Origin: Acidobacteriota bacterium
GTDB taxonomy: Bacteria > Acidobacteriota > Blastocatellia > Pyrinomonadales > Pyrinomonadaceae
Assembly (NCBI GenBank): GCA_016713675.1
Contig: JADJOS010000001.1
Span: 2,108,001 to 2,172,000 of the forward strand
Length of the DNA: 64,000 nucleotides
Direction: 5' to 3'
This document shows, in pieces, positions 45,705 through 55,025 of the stretch; position 1 is the stretch's first letter, and every line of letters begins with the position of its first letter. A program made the translations under genes and the position numbers. Under the pieces are notes generated by a model. The model had not been told where the DNA came from and made no database searches. It was given only the letters and a program-made list of their open reading frames with translations.

Positions 45705-45757
45705 AGCTGTTTAGCGTATTATTTTACGTGGCCGCAAGTCGCATAACTCACCACGGG
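45705..45757 (-). ncRNA. SAM-II riboswitch
   Basis: Read on the minus strand, CGTGG (45755-45751) pairs with CCACG (45731-45727). The loop TGAGTTATGCGACTTGCGG follows the SAM-II pattern TGATTT...ACTTGCAG. After the stem, TAAAATAATACGCTAAAC has the conserved A-rich stretch and GCTAAA. It lies upstream of a methionine-cycle enzyme, the usual target. Known SAM-II switches bind S-adenosylmethionine and repress translation. Identification is by eye against the remembered consensus. Confidence 0.82.
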
Positions 45758-45811
45758 TGTAAAGACGATAATGTCGCTTTTAGTGAAAGCTGTCAAGTAT
45801 CAGCCGGGCAG

Positions 45812-46414
45812 CTACTCACCAGACTTCTTCATCTTGCCGAAAAATGAATAGCCGGCTTTGGGACCTGCTACCTGGAGCCGCCAATGGGTAAAATCTTCGG
45901 CGTTATCGCAATTGTTCCCGCGGCCCTGAAAAATCAGCGTGTATTTGGTCGGCCGGACGATGCCGCTCTTAAAAACTCCGCTCCCGGTGCCGACGGTCCC
46001 CTCGAAGACGAATTCCTTATAAACGACCGGATCACCGTCATCTTTATCGTGAATGTCGATCTTTTTAGCGGTCATCTTCGCGGGCCGCGGTAGATTAATG
46101 GTCCCGGTCTTGCCGGCGGCCGACTTGATCGTGATCTTCCAAGTGTTGTTCGTAAATGCGTCAACAAGGCTTAGGTTTTCCCAACCGAGATCGCCGATCC
46201 CTTTGATATCTTCCTCGCCTTCGGTCATGAATAGCTCCACGCCCGATTCCATTCGCATGTCCTTCAATAGGCCCACGGTATATGCATCAGGAGTGCTGGT
46301 ATACACCAAATATTGTCCGCGATCAGCGCAGCACGCGCAGGCGAACGAGACGGTCGAAGCCGCTAGCAATACAGCGACCGAAAAAAGTGCCATCAACGAT
46401 TTCTTCATGTTCAT
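45812..46414 (-). CDS. exported protein of unknown function
   Basis: This 200-residue protein has a signal peptide (about 1-24) and a mature part starting CACCADRGQYLVYTS. The body is beta-rich (ITIKSAAGKTGTINLPRPAKMTAKKIDIHD). The Cys cluster at the mature N-terminus (about 26-29) could bind metal or heme or form disulfides; no lipobox is evident. No family is recognised. A second ATG lies two codons in. Confidence 0.75.
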   Translation of the reverse strand: MNMKKSLMALFSVAVLLAASTVSFACACCADRGQYLVYTSTPDAYTVGLLKDMRMESGVELFMTEGEEDIKGIGDLGWENLSLVDAFTNNTWKITIKSAAGKTGTINLPRPAKMTAKKIDIHDKDDGDPVVYKEFVFEGTVGTGSGVFKSGIVRPTKYTLIFQGRGNNCDNAEDFTHWRLQVAGPKAGYSFFGKMKKSGE

Positions 46415-46473
46415 ATTTGTTTAAAAACTTTCACGTTCAATGATGCTCATGCTGCCAACTGAGTTTGCCGCGA

Positions 46474-47304
46474 TCATTTTCGCTGACAGTGGCGGCAAAA
46501 GAAGGTCGAACGACCACCTTGTTTTATCCTAACTATCGGCCTTTTGCAATCTATACAAGGATCTTTCTCACGATCATACACCAACCAGCCTCGTTCCGCT
46601 GCACCGTCAAAATAACCGCCGTCGATATCCCGCGGATCGACCGGCTTGCGAAGTGAATGTTCGATAGCCTCACTCAAAACAGCCCTGATGCTTTCGTGCA
46701 ATCTCGCGGCCTTGACTGCCGAGACCTTATCAGCCGCGGTGCGGGATCGATACGTGCGGCGAACATTGCTTCGGATGCGTAGATGTTGCCGAGGCCGCAA
46801 ACCTTCGTTTGATCGAGGAGAAATTCCTTCAGTGTTCGTTTTGTTGTTTTAAGTGCTGAACGAAGATATGCAATCGTGAAATCGCCGGAGAACGGCTCGG
46901 GTGCGAGTTTAGCCAGTTCCCTCGCGTCAAAGAGAGTAGCGGTCTCGACCACTTTCATTAGTCCGAAATGCCGCTGGTCGTCGAACACCAATCGAGTGTC
47001 ATCCGCAAAGTGAAAGACGGCATGTGAACTTGGGATCCTCGACCTCAGCCGTCAGAAGCGAAAACCGGCCGCTCATTCGCAAGTGTACGATCAGCGTTCT
47101 GTCGCTGCTGAGATCGAACAAGATGTGTTTGCCTCGGCGATGAATGAAATTGATCGACGCCGAGCGGAGAAACGCGGCGAACTGATCGGGCGTAATGTCG
47201 GGCGCCAGACGTTCGCGGAGAAGGCGTGCCGAAATGATGGTGCTGCCTCGGACCAACGAATTCAGCGAACGCGATACGTGTTCGACCTCGGGTAGTTCGG
47301 GCAT
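46474..47304 (-). pseudogene. mutM: formamidopyrimidine-DNA glycosylase MutM/Fpg, two frameshifts
   Basis: All parts of an Fpg enzyme are present but in three frames. Frame one gives MPELPEVEHVSRSLNSLVRG (catalytic Pro2/Glu3) to EDPKFT and stops at 46999. Frame two gives HAVFHFADDTRLVFDDQRHFGLM to NIYASEAMFAARIDP. Frame three gives TAADKVSAVKAARLHESIRAVLSEAI and the zinc finger CIDCKRP ... FFCRHCQRK ending at 46474. Breaks lie near 47020-47030 and at 46743-46745, where one more C on the coding strand would give DPRTAADK. Intact length would be about 277 residues. It is decayed, or the consensus has errors. Confidence 0.85.
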
Positions 47305-47307
47305 ACT

Positions 47308-48348
47308 TTAGACCCTTGTGTAATCGGTCAATGACGTTTTGTCGCCGAGGACTGTACCGGCAGTCACAATGGCATTTCTCCCAATGTGACAACTGCGGCC
47401 AACGATAGCATTATTGATCTCGGCGGCGGTCGCGATCCGTGTATGTGCCCAAACGACCGAGTTTTCGACCACAGCTTTCTCTTCGATATGTACACCGGGC
47501 CCGATCACCGAATTTGTAACACGGGCGTTCGGCTTGATCACGCATCCCTCGCCGATAACAGAATTTGGATCGACAATGGCCGCCGTCGCAATATCCGAAG
47601 TTCCGGAACGGTCGATATCAAAACCCTTTATCGTGCCGTCAAGAAATTCATGGTGTGCATCTAAATAGCTGGAAGGTGTGCCGATATCCCGCCAATATTC
47701 GCCGTTCATAACATAGGCATAGAACGGCGTCTTCTGTTCAAGGATCTTCGGGAAGATCTCGTACTCGAACGAATGGTTCTCACCGATCTTGATCAGATCA
47801 AGGATCGTCGGCTCGAGGATGTAAATACCTGCGTTAATTGTATTTACATCGAGTCCAGCGAGGTCTTCGGCTTTCGGCTTTTCAAGAAAACGAACGATTT
47901 CGCCGTTATCGCCAGTTTGAACCAGGCCGTATCGGCTTGGGTCGTCGACCGGAGAGAGAACAAGAGTTGCTTCGGAACCTTTTGAGCGATGAAAGTCGAG
48001 CACCGTTGCAATGTCAATATCTGTCAGGATGTCGCCGTTCAATACGACGGTCGTTTCACGAATTGCGTCGGCCGCAAAACGGTAGGCTCCTCCGGTGCCG
48101 AGAGGATTTGGTTCGGTGATAAATCTCAAATTGACGCCAAAATCAGATCCGTCACCGAGAACAAGCTCGATCTTGTCCGGTTGGTAACTCAGCGACAGCG
48201 TAATGTCCGTTATGCCGGCGCGACGCAATATCTCGATCTGGTACAGCAGAAATGCACGGTTCATCACCGGAACGATCGGTTTTGGGGTGTAGACGGTCAG
48301 CGGCCTCAGGCGTGTGCCTTTTCCGCCGGCTAGTATGACAGCTTGCAT
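47308..48348 (-). CDS. mannose-1-phosphate guanylyltransferase-like sugar nucleotidyltransferase
   Basis: This 346-residue enzyme starts with the nucleotidyltransferase motif MQAVILAGGKGTRLRPLTVYTPKPIVPV (catalytic Arg and Lys visible), followed by EPNPLGTGGAYRFA and LNGDILTDID. The C-terminal third is a left-handed beta-helix (GEGCVIKPNARVTNSVIGPGVHIEEKAVVEN). The GDP-mannose subtype is the best guess; glucose-1-phosphate thymidylyl- or uridylyltransferase is possible. It lies 3 bases upstream of mutM on the same strand. Confidence 0.88.
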   Translation of the reverse strand: MQAVILAGGKGTRLRPLTVYTPKPIVPVMNRAFLLYQIEILRRAGITDITLSLSYQPDKIELVLGDGSDFGVNLRFITEPNPLGTGGAYRFAADAIRETTVVLNGDILTDIDIATVLDFHRSKGSEATLVLSPVDDPSRYGLVQTGDNGEIVRFLEKPKAEDLAGLDVNTINAGIYILEPTILDLIKIGENHSFEYEIFPKILEQKTPFYAYVMNGEYWRDIGTPSSYLDAHHEFLDGTIKGFDIDRSGTSDIATAAIVDPNSVIGEGCVIKPNARVTNSVIGPGVHIEEKAVVENSVVWAHTRIATAAEINNAIVGRSCHIGRNAIVTAGTVLGDKTSLTDYTRV

Positions 48349-48461
48349 AAACTCCGTTGGCCGTTTGCGGCTAAAGATACAGACTATGTAAACGAAACTG
48401 AAAAATCAAAGCCGACGAATTTGAAAGTCTGCGATGCTATGTTAAATAATGTTTAATTTTG

Positions 48462-48491
48462 TTGACATTAGCGTTGTCGGAATGCTAGATT
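48462..48491 (+). promoter_or_regulatory. putative sigma-70-type promoter
   Basis: TTGACA (48462-48467), an 18-base spacer and TAGATT (48486-48491) lie about 100 bases before the TPR gene start, in an AT-rich gap. Confidence 0.4.
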
Positions 48492-48589
48492 TAATTGCAC
48501 AGGTTTATCTGTGTTTTGCCTGTTATACCCCATTCTTTGACCGTTAGGCATGATGTTCGATCTGCCGTTAGTGCCGGTTTAAATCTAAA

Positions 48590-50602
48590 ATGAGCTTCGA
48601 TAAATCAAAGGCGATGAGAAACGCTGAGCGCTACGTCGCCCAAGGCAAAATACGAGCAGCGATAGCGGAATATCGCGCAGTTGTTGATAACGATCCGCGG
48701 GATGTCGCGACGCTTAATATGCTGGGCGATCTCCACACAAAGAATTCGGAAAAACGCGAAGCGATAGATTGTTATATGAAGGTAGCCGAGCATTACAACA
48801 CTCAGGGCTTTGCTCAGAAGGCGATCGCAATATACAACAAGATCTCACGCCTCCAACCCGATTCGATCGAGGTTTCGACCAAGCTCGCGGAGCTTTACAC
48901 CATCAAGGGCTCTCTGAACGAGGCTCGAGCGCATTACACTACACTGGCCGAACATTATGAAAAGCACGGCCGGAGACTCGAAGCCCTTGCGATGTGGAAA
49001 CAAATCGCTCTGCTTGATCCGAATAACACGGAAGTATGTTTAAGCCTGGCCGAATCATATCTTCGCGAAGGTCAGCGGGACGACGCAGCCGAGGCATTTG
49101 CCGAAGCCGGTGCTCGCCTCGTACGAAAAGGCAGTCACGAAGAGGCGATACGGGCAATGATGAAAGGCCATGACATAAGGCCGAACGACCTGCGAATACT
49201 GTCAGGCTTAGTGAATGCTCATTCTGCGATCGGCCGCGTCGGAAAGGCAGTAAGCCTGCTCGAGGAGATACTCGAAAACGAGCCGTACAACCGTGATGTG
49301 CTCTATTTGCTGATCGATTGCCACATTGATTCGAATAACGCCTCCGGGGCGGAAAAAGCCGTCATCAAACTCGTCGAGCTCGAACCGGCGAATTACCCAA
49401 AACTCCTAGACCTGATCCGAATATATCTGAATACGAACGACCTCGATTCGGCCGCGCGTATTCTCTCGATGAGCAGTGAATATCTGCTTGCTGCCGGGCA
49501 GGGTGATGAATGCAAACGATGGATCAACGAGATCCTCGACCGTGATGCCTTTCATGTCGCTGCCCTCAGATTGCTTGTCCGATACGCTTCATGGGTGAAA
49601 GAGGAAGAATCCTTCCGAATTGCGCTTGACCGCCTGGCAAAGGCCGCAAACCGTTCCGCTGAAGTCGAGGATGAACGATTCGCTCTTGCCCATTTGGTCG
49701 TCATTAGGCCGTTTGAGACCGCATATAGTGACCGGCTTTCAGAGATCAACGAGCAATATGGTTTCACTGATCAGATCGTCGATGAAGAATTGTTAAAAGC
49801 GCAATTCGTTGATGATTCTGTGGTTACCGAGGTCGTTGTACCTGACGAAATTGGCGATATTGATCAGGTTGCCAGCGACAACGGTGAATCCGCAAATGAA
49901 CCGAGGGACGCGGAGGCTAAAACAACCGAGGTTGAAGGCGACGCCAACGTCGAAGATCTGCCGATGGCCGCCGAGGGCAAATTACAGAAGGAACTCGACA
50001 GCATTACTTTCTACATCGAGAACGATTATGCCGAACTCGCCGAGAAGGCCCTGAAAGAGCTCGAAAACCAATTTGGCAAACGCCGTGAAATAGATCAACT
50101 TCGCACCAGGCTAACGGCCGACTCGGATATTCCAGCATTGGTCGAGGCCAGATCGCTCGGTATAGAGGAAATAAGGTCCGAATTTGGGCTCGAAGAAAAC
50201 GATCTTCCCACCGATGACGACTTCGAAACGCATTATCACACCGCTATTGCATATCAGGAGATGGGATTAACAGAGCAGGCGATCGCCGAATTTCAAGACG
50301 CCATTGGTCTCGTCAGTCCATCAGACGGCACACGCAGATTCTTCCAATGTGCCAATTTACTCGGTCATTGCTTCATGCAGAATTCAATGGCGAACCATGC
50401 TGTTACATGGTTTAACCGGGCACTCGAAACTGCCGAATTGAAAGATGACGAAAAGCAGGGTCTATGGTACGAACTCGCTATGGCATACGAAGCGGAAGGA
50501 GCGATCGAGAGTGCTGCTCTGTATTTTGAACAAATATATGCTGAAAATGTAGATTTTCGCGATGTGGCGGTTCGCGTCAAGAACATGCTGGTCACTCACT
50601 AG
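48590..50602 (+). CDS. cytoplasmic TPR-repeat protein
   Basis: This 670-residue protein has no signal peptide. TPR repeats cover about 10-330 (AIAEYRAVVDNDPRDVATLNMLGDLH, EAIDCYMKVAEHY, KAIAIYNKISRLQPDS) and resume at about 540-660 (HYHTAIAYQEMGLTEQAIAEFQDAI). The linker at about 410-470 is acidic and likely disordered. It is probably a protein-protein scaffold; the partner is unknown. Confidence 0.88.
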   Translation: MSFDKSKAMRNAERYVAQGKIRAAIAEYRAVVDNDPRDVATLNMLGDLHTKNSEKREAIDCYMKVAEHYNTQGFAQKAIAIYNKISRLQPDSIEVSTKLAELYTIKGSLNEARAHYTTLAEHYEKHGRRLEALAMWKQIALLDPNNTEVCLSLAESYLREGQRDDAAEAFAEAGARLVRKGSHEEAIRAMMKGHDIRPNDLRILSGLVNAHSAIGRVGKAVSLLEEILENEPYNRDVLYLLIDCHIDSNNASGAEKAVIKLVELEPANYPKLLDLIRIYLNTNDLDSAARILSMSSEYLLAAGQGDECKRWINEILDRDAFHVAALRLLVRYASWVKEEESFRIALDRLAKAANRSAEVEDERFALAHLVVIRPFETAYSDRLSEINEQYGFTDQIVDEELLKAQFVDDSVVTEVVVPDEIGDIDQVASDNGESANEPRDAEAKTTEVEGDANVEDLPMAAEGKLQKELDSITFYIENDYAELAEKALKELENQFGKRREIDQLRTRLTADSDIPALVEARSLGIEEIRSEFGLEENDLPTDDDFETHYHTAIAYQEMGLTEQAIAEFQDAIGLVSPSDGTRRFFQCANLLGHCFMQNSMANHAVTWFNRALETAELKDDEKQGLWYELAMAYEAEGAIESAALYFEQIYAENVDFRDVAVRVKNMLVTH

Positions 50603-50641
50603 GGTTTGCCGCTCCGACCCGATAGTCTATAATCTGACGGT

Positions 50642-50938
50642 ATGGTGGAACGCCTGACCGTCATTTTTTTTATTATCCTCTGCTTTCTGCTGGGCTTCTA
50701 CCTGATCCTCGCGCCTTGGGACACGCTCTTTGGGCCGTGGGCTGACAATTATCTACTCGCGTTCGTATCCACAAAGACCGGGTTGCCGTCGATCCAGAAA
50801 GCTGTTGCTTCGACTTGGTTCCGAGGTGCTGTAACCGGGCTTGGGGTGCTCAATTTGCTCATCGCCTTTTGGGAGATCGCTCACTTTAATCAAAGTGTGC
50901 GAATGCTTCAGATCGACGAGAAGAAAGAAGCGAAGTGA
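50642..50938 (+). CDS. small two-helix membrane protein
   Basis: This 98-residue protein has hydrophobic helices at about 6-25 (TVIFFIILCFLLGFYLILAP) and 60-80 (FRGAVTGLGVLNLLIAFWEI) and a charged C-terminal tail. Its stop overlaps the GTG start of thiE (GTGA), so it is translationally coupled to the thiamine genes. Function is unknown. Confidence 0.72.
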   Translation: MVERLTVIFFIILCFLLGFYLILAPWDTLFGPWADNYLLAFVSTKTGLPSIQKAVASTWFRGAVTGLGVLNLLIAFWEIAHFNQSVRMLQIDEKKEAK

Positions 50939-51570
50939 CACTTTCTTCGAATCGTCCGCTCGTGTATATGATCACGTCCGGTGTTGCGACGGACGATAAC
51001 ATTCAAATCACAAGGCTTGAGATAAACGCCGCCGTTAAATGCGCTGTCGACGCAGGCGTCTCCCTCATCCAAATTCGCGAAAAAAATATTTCCGCGCGAA
51101 ACCTTTATGAGCTTACTCTGGAGTTGGTCGAGATCGTATCTGGAAGCGATGCACGGCTGCTTGTGAATGACCGTGCCGATATTGCGGCAGCGGCCGGAGC
51201 TGACGGCGTGCATTTGACATCGAGATCGCTAACCGCAGAGGTCGTACGTGCGTCATTCGGAGCGGGATTCGTGGTCGGGGTTTCTGCACACTTAGCCGAA
51301 GACGTTGTTTCCGCAGCGGCGGCCGGCGCCGACTTTGCAGTGTTGGGGCCAATATTTGCGACACCTAATAAGCCGCACCCGATAGGGGTTGGCGAGTTGA
51401 GCAAGATCGTTCATGCCGCAGGTTCTTTGCCCGTGCTCGCACTCGGCGGCATCGATGCGTCTAATTTTAGAAGCGTCGTCGACGCCGGAGCCGCCGGCTT
51501 TGCGGCGATTCGATCGCTGAATGATCCAAGATCGCTTTCAGATATAATGAAAAAGGTTGGAATGAAATAA
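50935..51570 (+). CDS. thiE: thiamine-phosphate synthase ThiE
   Basis: This 211-residue TIM-barrel enzyme joins HMP pyrophosphate and thiazole phosphate. Motifs are SLIQIREKNISARNLYEL, LLVNDRADIAAAAGADGVHL, VGVSAHLAEDV, GADFAVLGPIFATPNKPHPIGV and ALGGIDASN. The start is a GTG overlapping the upstream stop. It ends 2 bases before thiD. No TPP riboswitch is visible in the short upstream gap. Confidence 0.94.
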   Translation: MTLSSNRPLVYMITSGVATDDNIQITRLEINAAVKCAVDAGVSLIQIREKNISARNLYELTLELVEIVSGSDARLLVNDRADIAAAAGADGVHLTSRSLTAEVVRASFGAGFVVGVSAHLAEDVVSAAAAGADFAVLGPIFATPNKPHPIGVGELSKIVHAAGSLPVLALGGIDASNFRSVVDAGAAGFAAIRSLNDPRSLSDIMKKVGMK

Positions 51571-51572
51571 CT

Positions 51573-52391
51573 ATGTCCAATACGCCAAGAGTTTGCCTCA
51601 CCATCGCCGGCCTCGACCCGTCGGGCGGAGCGGGCGTCATTGCAGATATCAAAACATTTCGAGCGTTTGGTTGTTTTCCGGCGGCAGCAGTAACGTCGCT
51701 GACCTTCCAGAATACAGTTGGAGTGTACGGTGCTGAACATCAAACAGCGGCGACACTCCGCGGCCAGGTTCAGCCGATCATTGACGATTACAACATCGAT
51801 GCAGTGAAAACCGGCATGCTTCCGACACTTGAGGTTATCGCTGAAGCTGTACATCTGATCACGACATCCGGAATGAAGAACATCGTGGTTGATCCGGTCG
51901 TTCGTTCGACCTCAGGGTTTGATCTGATCAGAGATGAGGCTTTGCGGGCTTTGATCGCCGGCCTGTTTCCGATCGCCGACCTGATCACACCCAACATCCC
52001 TGAGGCCGAGAGGATCTCAGAAATGGTTATCAAGTCAGAATCCGATATTCGCGCGGCGGCTCGGAAGATGCAGTCGGCAGGAGCGAGGAATGTGCTGATC
52101 AAGGGCGGCCACCGTTTCGAAAGCACGATCAATGAGGAAACAGGCGGAAACGGAGCAAGGCTTGCGATCGACCACCTTTTTTTGGGTGAAAGGCATGAGG
52201 TGCTGGTGGCGGAATTCATCGAAACCACCGCAACACATGGCACCGGCTGCACTTTGTCGGCGGCGATCGCGGCGAATTTGGCTTTGGGTTTTGAACTGAT
52301 CGAATCGGTGAGAAAGGCAAAACAATTCGTAACCGAAGCTATTCGTACGTCACCGAATATTGGCAAAGGAAATTCCCCGATAAATATCTGA
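51573..52391 (+). CDS. thiD: hydroxymethylpyrimidine/phosphomethylpyrimidine kinase ThiD
   Basis: This 272-residue ribokinase-fold enzyme supplies HMP pyrophosphate to ThiE. It shows TIAGLDPSGGAGVIADIKTF (about 10-29), AVTSLTFQNTVGVYG, GMLPTLEVI, VVDPVVRSTSG, LITPNIPEAE, VLIKGGH and the catalytic HGTGCTLSAAIAANLALG near the C-terminus. It is coupled to thiE. Confidence 0.95.
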   Translation: MSNTPRVCLTIAGLDPSGGAGVIADIKTFRAFGCFPAAAVTSLTFQNTVGVYGAEHQTAATLRGQVQPIIDDYNIDAVKTGMLPTLEVIAEAVHLITTSGMKNIVVDPVVRSTSGFDLIRDEALRALIAGLFPIADLITPNIPEAERISEMVIKSESDIRAAARKMQSAGARNVLIKGGHRFESTINEETGGNGARLAIDHLFLGERHEVLVAEFIETTATHGTGCTLSAAIAANLALGFELIESVRKAKQFVTEAIRTSPNIGKGNSPINI

Positions 52392-52392
52392 G

Positions 52393-53256
52393 CTATCGAG
52401 CAGGTGTGAATATAGAGGGCGACTGGTAAGTTACGCCGAATATAATGCCGGAACGCGGACTATATCTCGTAAGTCCAAAAGCCGCTGCGGCGTCAAAACG
52501 TAATCCCGACGCCCTGATCTGTGTGCCGACGCGAAATTGTCCGACGCTTTCCGTTCCGATCGGAGCTCCATTATTACGAGTGTTTTGCCGTCCGTTGATC
52601 TCGCTCACGATATTTATTCGGTCATTGACGCGGTAGATCCCGGCGACGCCATAGAGTATCACGTCATTTTGCGTGAAGGCGTCAAGCGGAGCAGTCATCA
52701 ACCCGAGCCCTATATTGCCAAACAAATTGAACTTAGCGGTGCGGTTGAGAACACTGCCGAATTTCTTCTGAATAATCACCTTGCTGAAAATGTTTATCTG
52801 ATTAGTTCCGATTCCGCGAGCCTGATCAGAATTCGGCATTTGGAATCCAAATTTCAAGCCGATCGCCGGGAGATTCTTGGTCTCGCTTCTTAGTTTGATC
52901 TTCGCTGAGACAATTAGATCGTCAAAGTCATTGGTCGAATTGCCGGTCAACGACAACGGAATTGGCGAAGGTGTTTGCGAATTGATCGCCACAAAATTCT
53001 GCAATACTCCCTCGATCTGCATCTCGACGTTTGGTGCCAACCCGGTACGGATGCGAATATCGCCGACGCGCGTCAGGTCTCCTTTAATGCCGGAAAGGGG
53101 GAACTTGGCATTCTGCAGAAAATCGACTCCTGCTCCGATCTCGATCGATCCGGCCGGCGTAATATCGATATCGTCGGTAAGCAGCGGACGCTGTTGAGCT
53201 TGCGTCATACCGCAGACCGCAGTCATTAGGAGTATCAGTATGTAGGGGCGGAACAT
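52393..53256 (-). CDS. outer-membrane beta-barrel-like exported protein
   Basis: This 287-residue protein has a signal peptide (MFRPYILILLMTAVCGMTQAQ). Alternating hydrophobic/polar beta strands (GSIEIGAGVDFLQNAKF, GDIRIRTGLAPNVEMQIEGVL, INIVSEINGRQNTRNN, GIIFGVTYQS) are consistent with a transporter/MetA-pathway-like outer-membrane barrel. There is no specific family call. It converges on thiD with only one base between stop codons. Confidence 0.75.
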   Translation of the reverse strand: MFRPYILILLMTAVCGMTQAQQRPLLTDDIDITPAGSIEIGAGVDFLQNAKFPLSGIKGDLTRVGDIRIRTGLAPNVEMQIEGVLQNFVAINSQTPSPIPLSLTGNSTNDFDDLIVSAKIKLRSETKNLPAIGLKFGFQMPNSDQARGIGTNQINIFSKVIIQKKFGSVLNRTAKFNLFGNIGLGLMTAPLDAFTQNDVILYGVAGIYRVNDRINIVSEINGRQNTRNNGAPIGTESVGQFRVGTQIRASGLRFDAAAAFGLTRYSPRSGIIFGVTYQSPSIFTPAR

Positions 53257-53365
53257 TGGTGCAATTCTGACACCTATTTCTTCATTTGTAAATACATATC
53301 AGTCTCACGTTTAGAACTTCAGATTTGGACTTTGCCAACGAAAGTTGACACAATAATCCATTGTT

Positions 53366-54163
53366 GTGGCGAGCGAAGACGTTGACTCCGAAACCGAATT
53401 CACCCATATGGAAGTAGTCAATTTTCAAAAAGATTCAAGTGAGAGCGGCTTGCGGCTGGTGCCTGAGCCAGGCGAAGTTACCGAACTTCCGGCAGTTGAA
53501 AAGCAGTTTGTCAACTTTATGTTCTTTCGGGTCAGTCCCGAATGGCGAAAGCTAAACGGGGATACTAAACTGGTCTTTAAGAGCGAATTTCAGAGTGTAT
53601 TTGAGAAGTTTCGCAAAGATTTTTTACTCTATAGTTATTCGCTTGTCGGGTTTGATTCGAAAGCAGATCTGATGTTTTGGCGGATCGGAACATCGCTCGA
53701 TCTGATCCAGGAAATGACTGCAGATCTTTACCGGACAAATCTCGGAAGCTATCTGGAAATGACTGACAATTATCTTTCGACAACGAAAAGGATGATGTTC
53801 GTCGATGGCGAGGCGGCTGATAGAACGAGGGTCCATGCCGGTGCGGCCAAGTATCATTTTGTTTATCCGTGCGCGAAGCATAAGGACTGGCTCGATATGC
53901 CTGCGGCGGAACGCGAAGCGATGATAGAAGAGAATTTTATGGTCGGAAAGAAATTTCCGAATATTCGGATCCACATGACACATGCGTTCGGGTTTAGCGA
54001 CCAGGAATATCTCATATCGTTCGAAACTGATGAGCCGCGTGATTTTTTGGCTCTGGCCGAGGAACTAAGGCAGACGGCCGCGAGCCGGTACACCGTAAGA
54101 GGAATGCCTGTTTATACTTGTCGCCAGCGGCCCCTGATGGAATGCCTCGACGCACTCGGATGA
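53366..54163 (+). CDS. chlorite dismutase-like heme protein (HemQ/coproheme decarboxylase type)
   Basis: This 265-residue protein matches the HemQ/Cld family: VNFMFFRVSPEWRKL, YSYSLVGFDSKADLMFWRIG, a Tyr-rich middle (GSYLEMTDNYLSTTKR), FVYPCAKHKDWLDMPAAERE, and IRIHMTHAFGFSDQEYLISFETDEPRDF with the likely proximal His in THAFG. HemQ converts coproheme III to heme b in the coproporphyrin-dependent route; true chlorite dismutase activity is unlikely without the dedicated distal residues. The start is a GTG; an ATG at 53408 is possible. Confidence 0.88.
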   Translation: MASEDVDSETEFTHMEVVNFQKDSSESGLRLVPEPGEVTELPAVEKQFVNFMFFRVSPEWRKLNGDTKLVFKSEFQSVFEKFRKDFLLYSYSLVGFDSKADLMFWRIGTSLDLIQEMTADLYRTNLGSYLEMTDNYLSTTKRMMFVDGEAADRTRVHAGAAKYHFVYPCAKHKDWLDMPAAEREAMIEENFMVGKKFPNIRIHMTHAFGFSDQEYLISFETDEPRDFLALAEELRQTAASRYTVRGMPVYTCRQRPLMECLDALG

Positions 54164-54432
54164 TCGCACGAAAGTTCATCATCAGCGGCGAGGTTCAAGG
54201 TGTAGGATACAGATTCTTCGCCCAACGTGCGGCGGCCAGACATCAGATCAGAGGTTATATAAAGAACCTCCCCGACGGACGTGTCGAGGCTCTGATCGAA
54301 GGCCGGGAATCGGCGGTAAATGCGTTTCGCTTAGATCTTGCTGCCGGCCCTACACATTCGCGGGTCGGTGAGATCGAGGAATTGGTATTGGAACCGAGTG
54401 GTCTGTACTCGGCGTTTAGGATAGAGAGATAA
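54160..54432 (+). CDS. acyP: acylphosphatase
   Basis: This is a 90-residue acylphosphatase. The signature VQGVGYRFFAQRAA carries catalytic Arg18, and GYIKNLPDGRVE carries Asn36. It hydrolyses acyl phosphates. The ATG overlaps the stop of the HemQ-like gene (ATGA), which sets the start and suggests coupling. Confidence 0.93.
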   Translation: MIARKFIISGEVQGVGYRFFAQRAAARHQIRGYIKNLPDGRVEALIEGRESAVNAFRLDLAAGPTHSRVGEIEELVLEPSGLYSAFRIER

Positions 54433-54443
54433 AGAACAATTAA

Positions 54444-54965
54444 ATGGAAAACCTGAGAAAACTCATTCGCGAAGTGCCCGATTTTCCGAAACCGGGCATT
54501 AACTTTTACGACATTACGACATTGCTCAAAGATCCGGAGGGCCTCGAAGGAACGATCGATGCATTGACCGAGGCATGCCGCGGAATGGATATCGATACCA
54601 TCATCGGCGTCGAGTCTCGCGGGTTCATTTTCGCCACGCCGCTTGCCTATCAGCTCGGAACAGGCTTTATTCCGGTCCGTAAGCCCAAAAAGCTGCCGGC
54701 TGAAAAGGTTGCGGTATCGTATGACCTTGAGTACGGCCAGGACACGCTCGAAATGCACAAGGACGCAGTCGGCGAAGGCCATCGAGTATTGATCGTCGAC
54801 GATCTGCTCGCCACGGGCGGCACCGCTCGTGCTGTTTGCGATCTTGTCGAAAGCGTCGGCGGTACCGTAGCAGGATTGCTGTTTGTTGTGGAACTGAATT
54901 TCCTCGGCGGACGTGCTAAATTTGACGGCTATGACGTCAGATCGCTAATAAAATACGATTCGTGA
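54444..54965 (+). CDS. apt: adenine phosphoribosyltransferase
   Basis: This 173-residue enzyme salvages adenine to AMP. It has the family N-terminus RKLIREVPDFPKPGINFYDITTLLKDP, the GVESRGFIFATPLAYQLG motif and the PRPP loop VLIVDDLLATGGTA (about 113-126). It lies 11 bases after acyP and is probably in the same transcript. Confidence 0.95.
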   Translation: MENLRKLIREVPDFPKPGINFYDITTLLKDPEGLEGTIDALTEACRGMDIDTIIGVESRGFIFATPLAYQLGTGFIPVRKPKKLPAEKVAVSYDLEYGQDTLEMHKDAVGEGHRVLIVDDLLATGGTARAVCDLVESVGGTVAGLLFVVELNFLGGRAKFDGYDVRSLIKYDS

Positions 54966-55025
54966 GACTAGAGACGAGAGATGTTATCCAATCTCTTGTC
55001 TCCGTTGCTCCCGATCTTTTTTTCT

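Noticed and set aside
50603..50641. TPP riboswitch before the thiamine genes
   Set aside because: The 39-base gap and the start of the preceding small gene show no CTGAGA or comparable THI-box elements.
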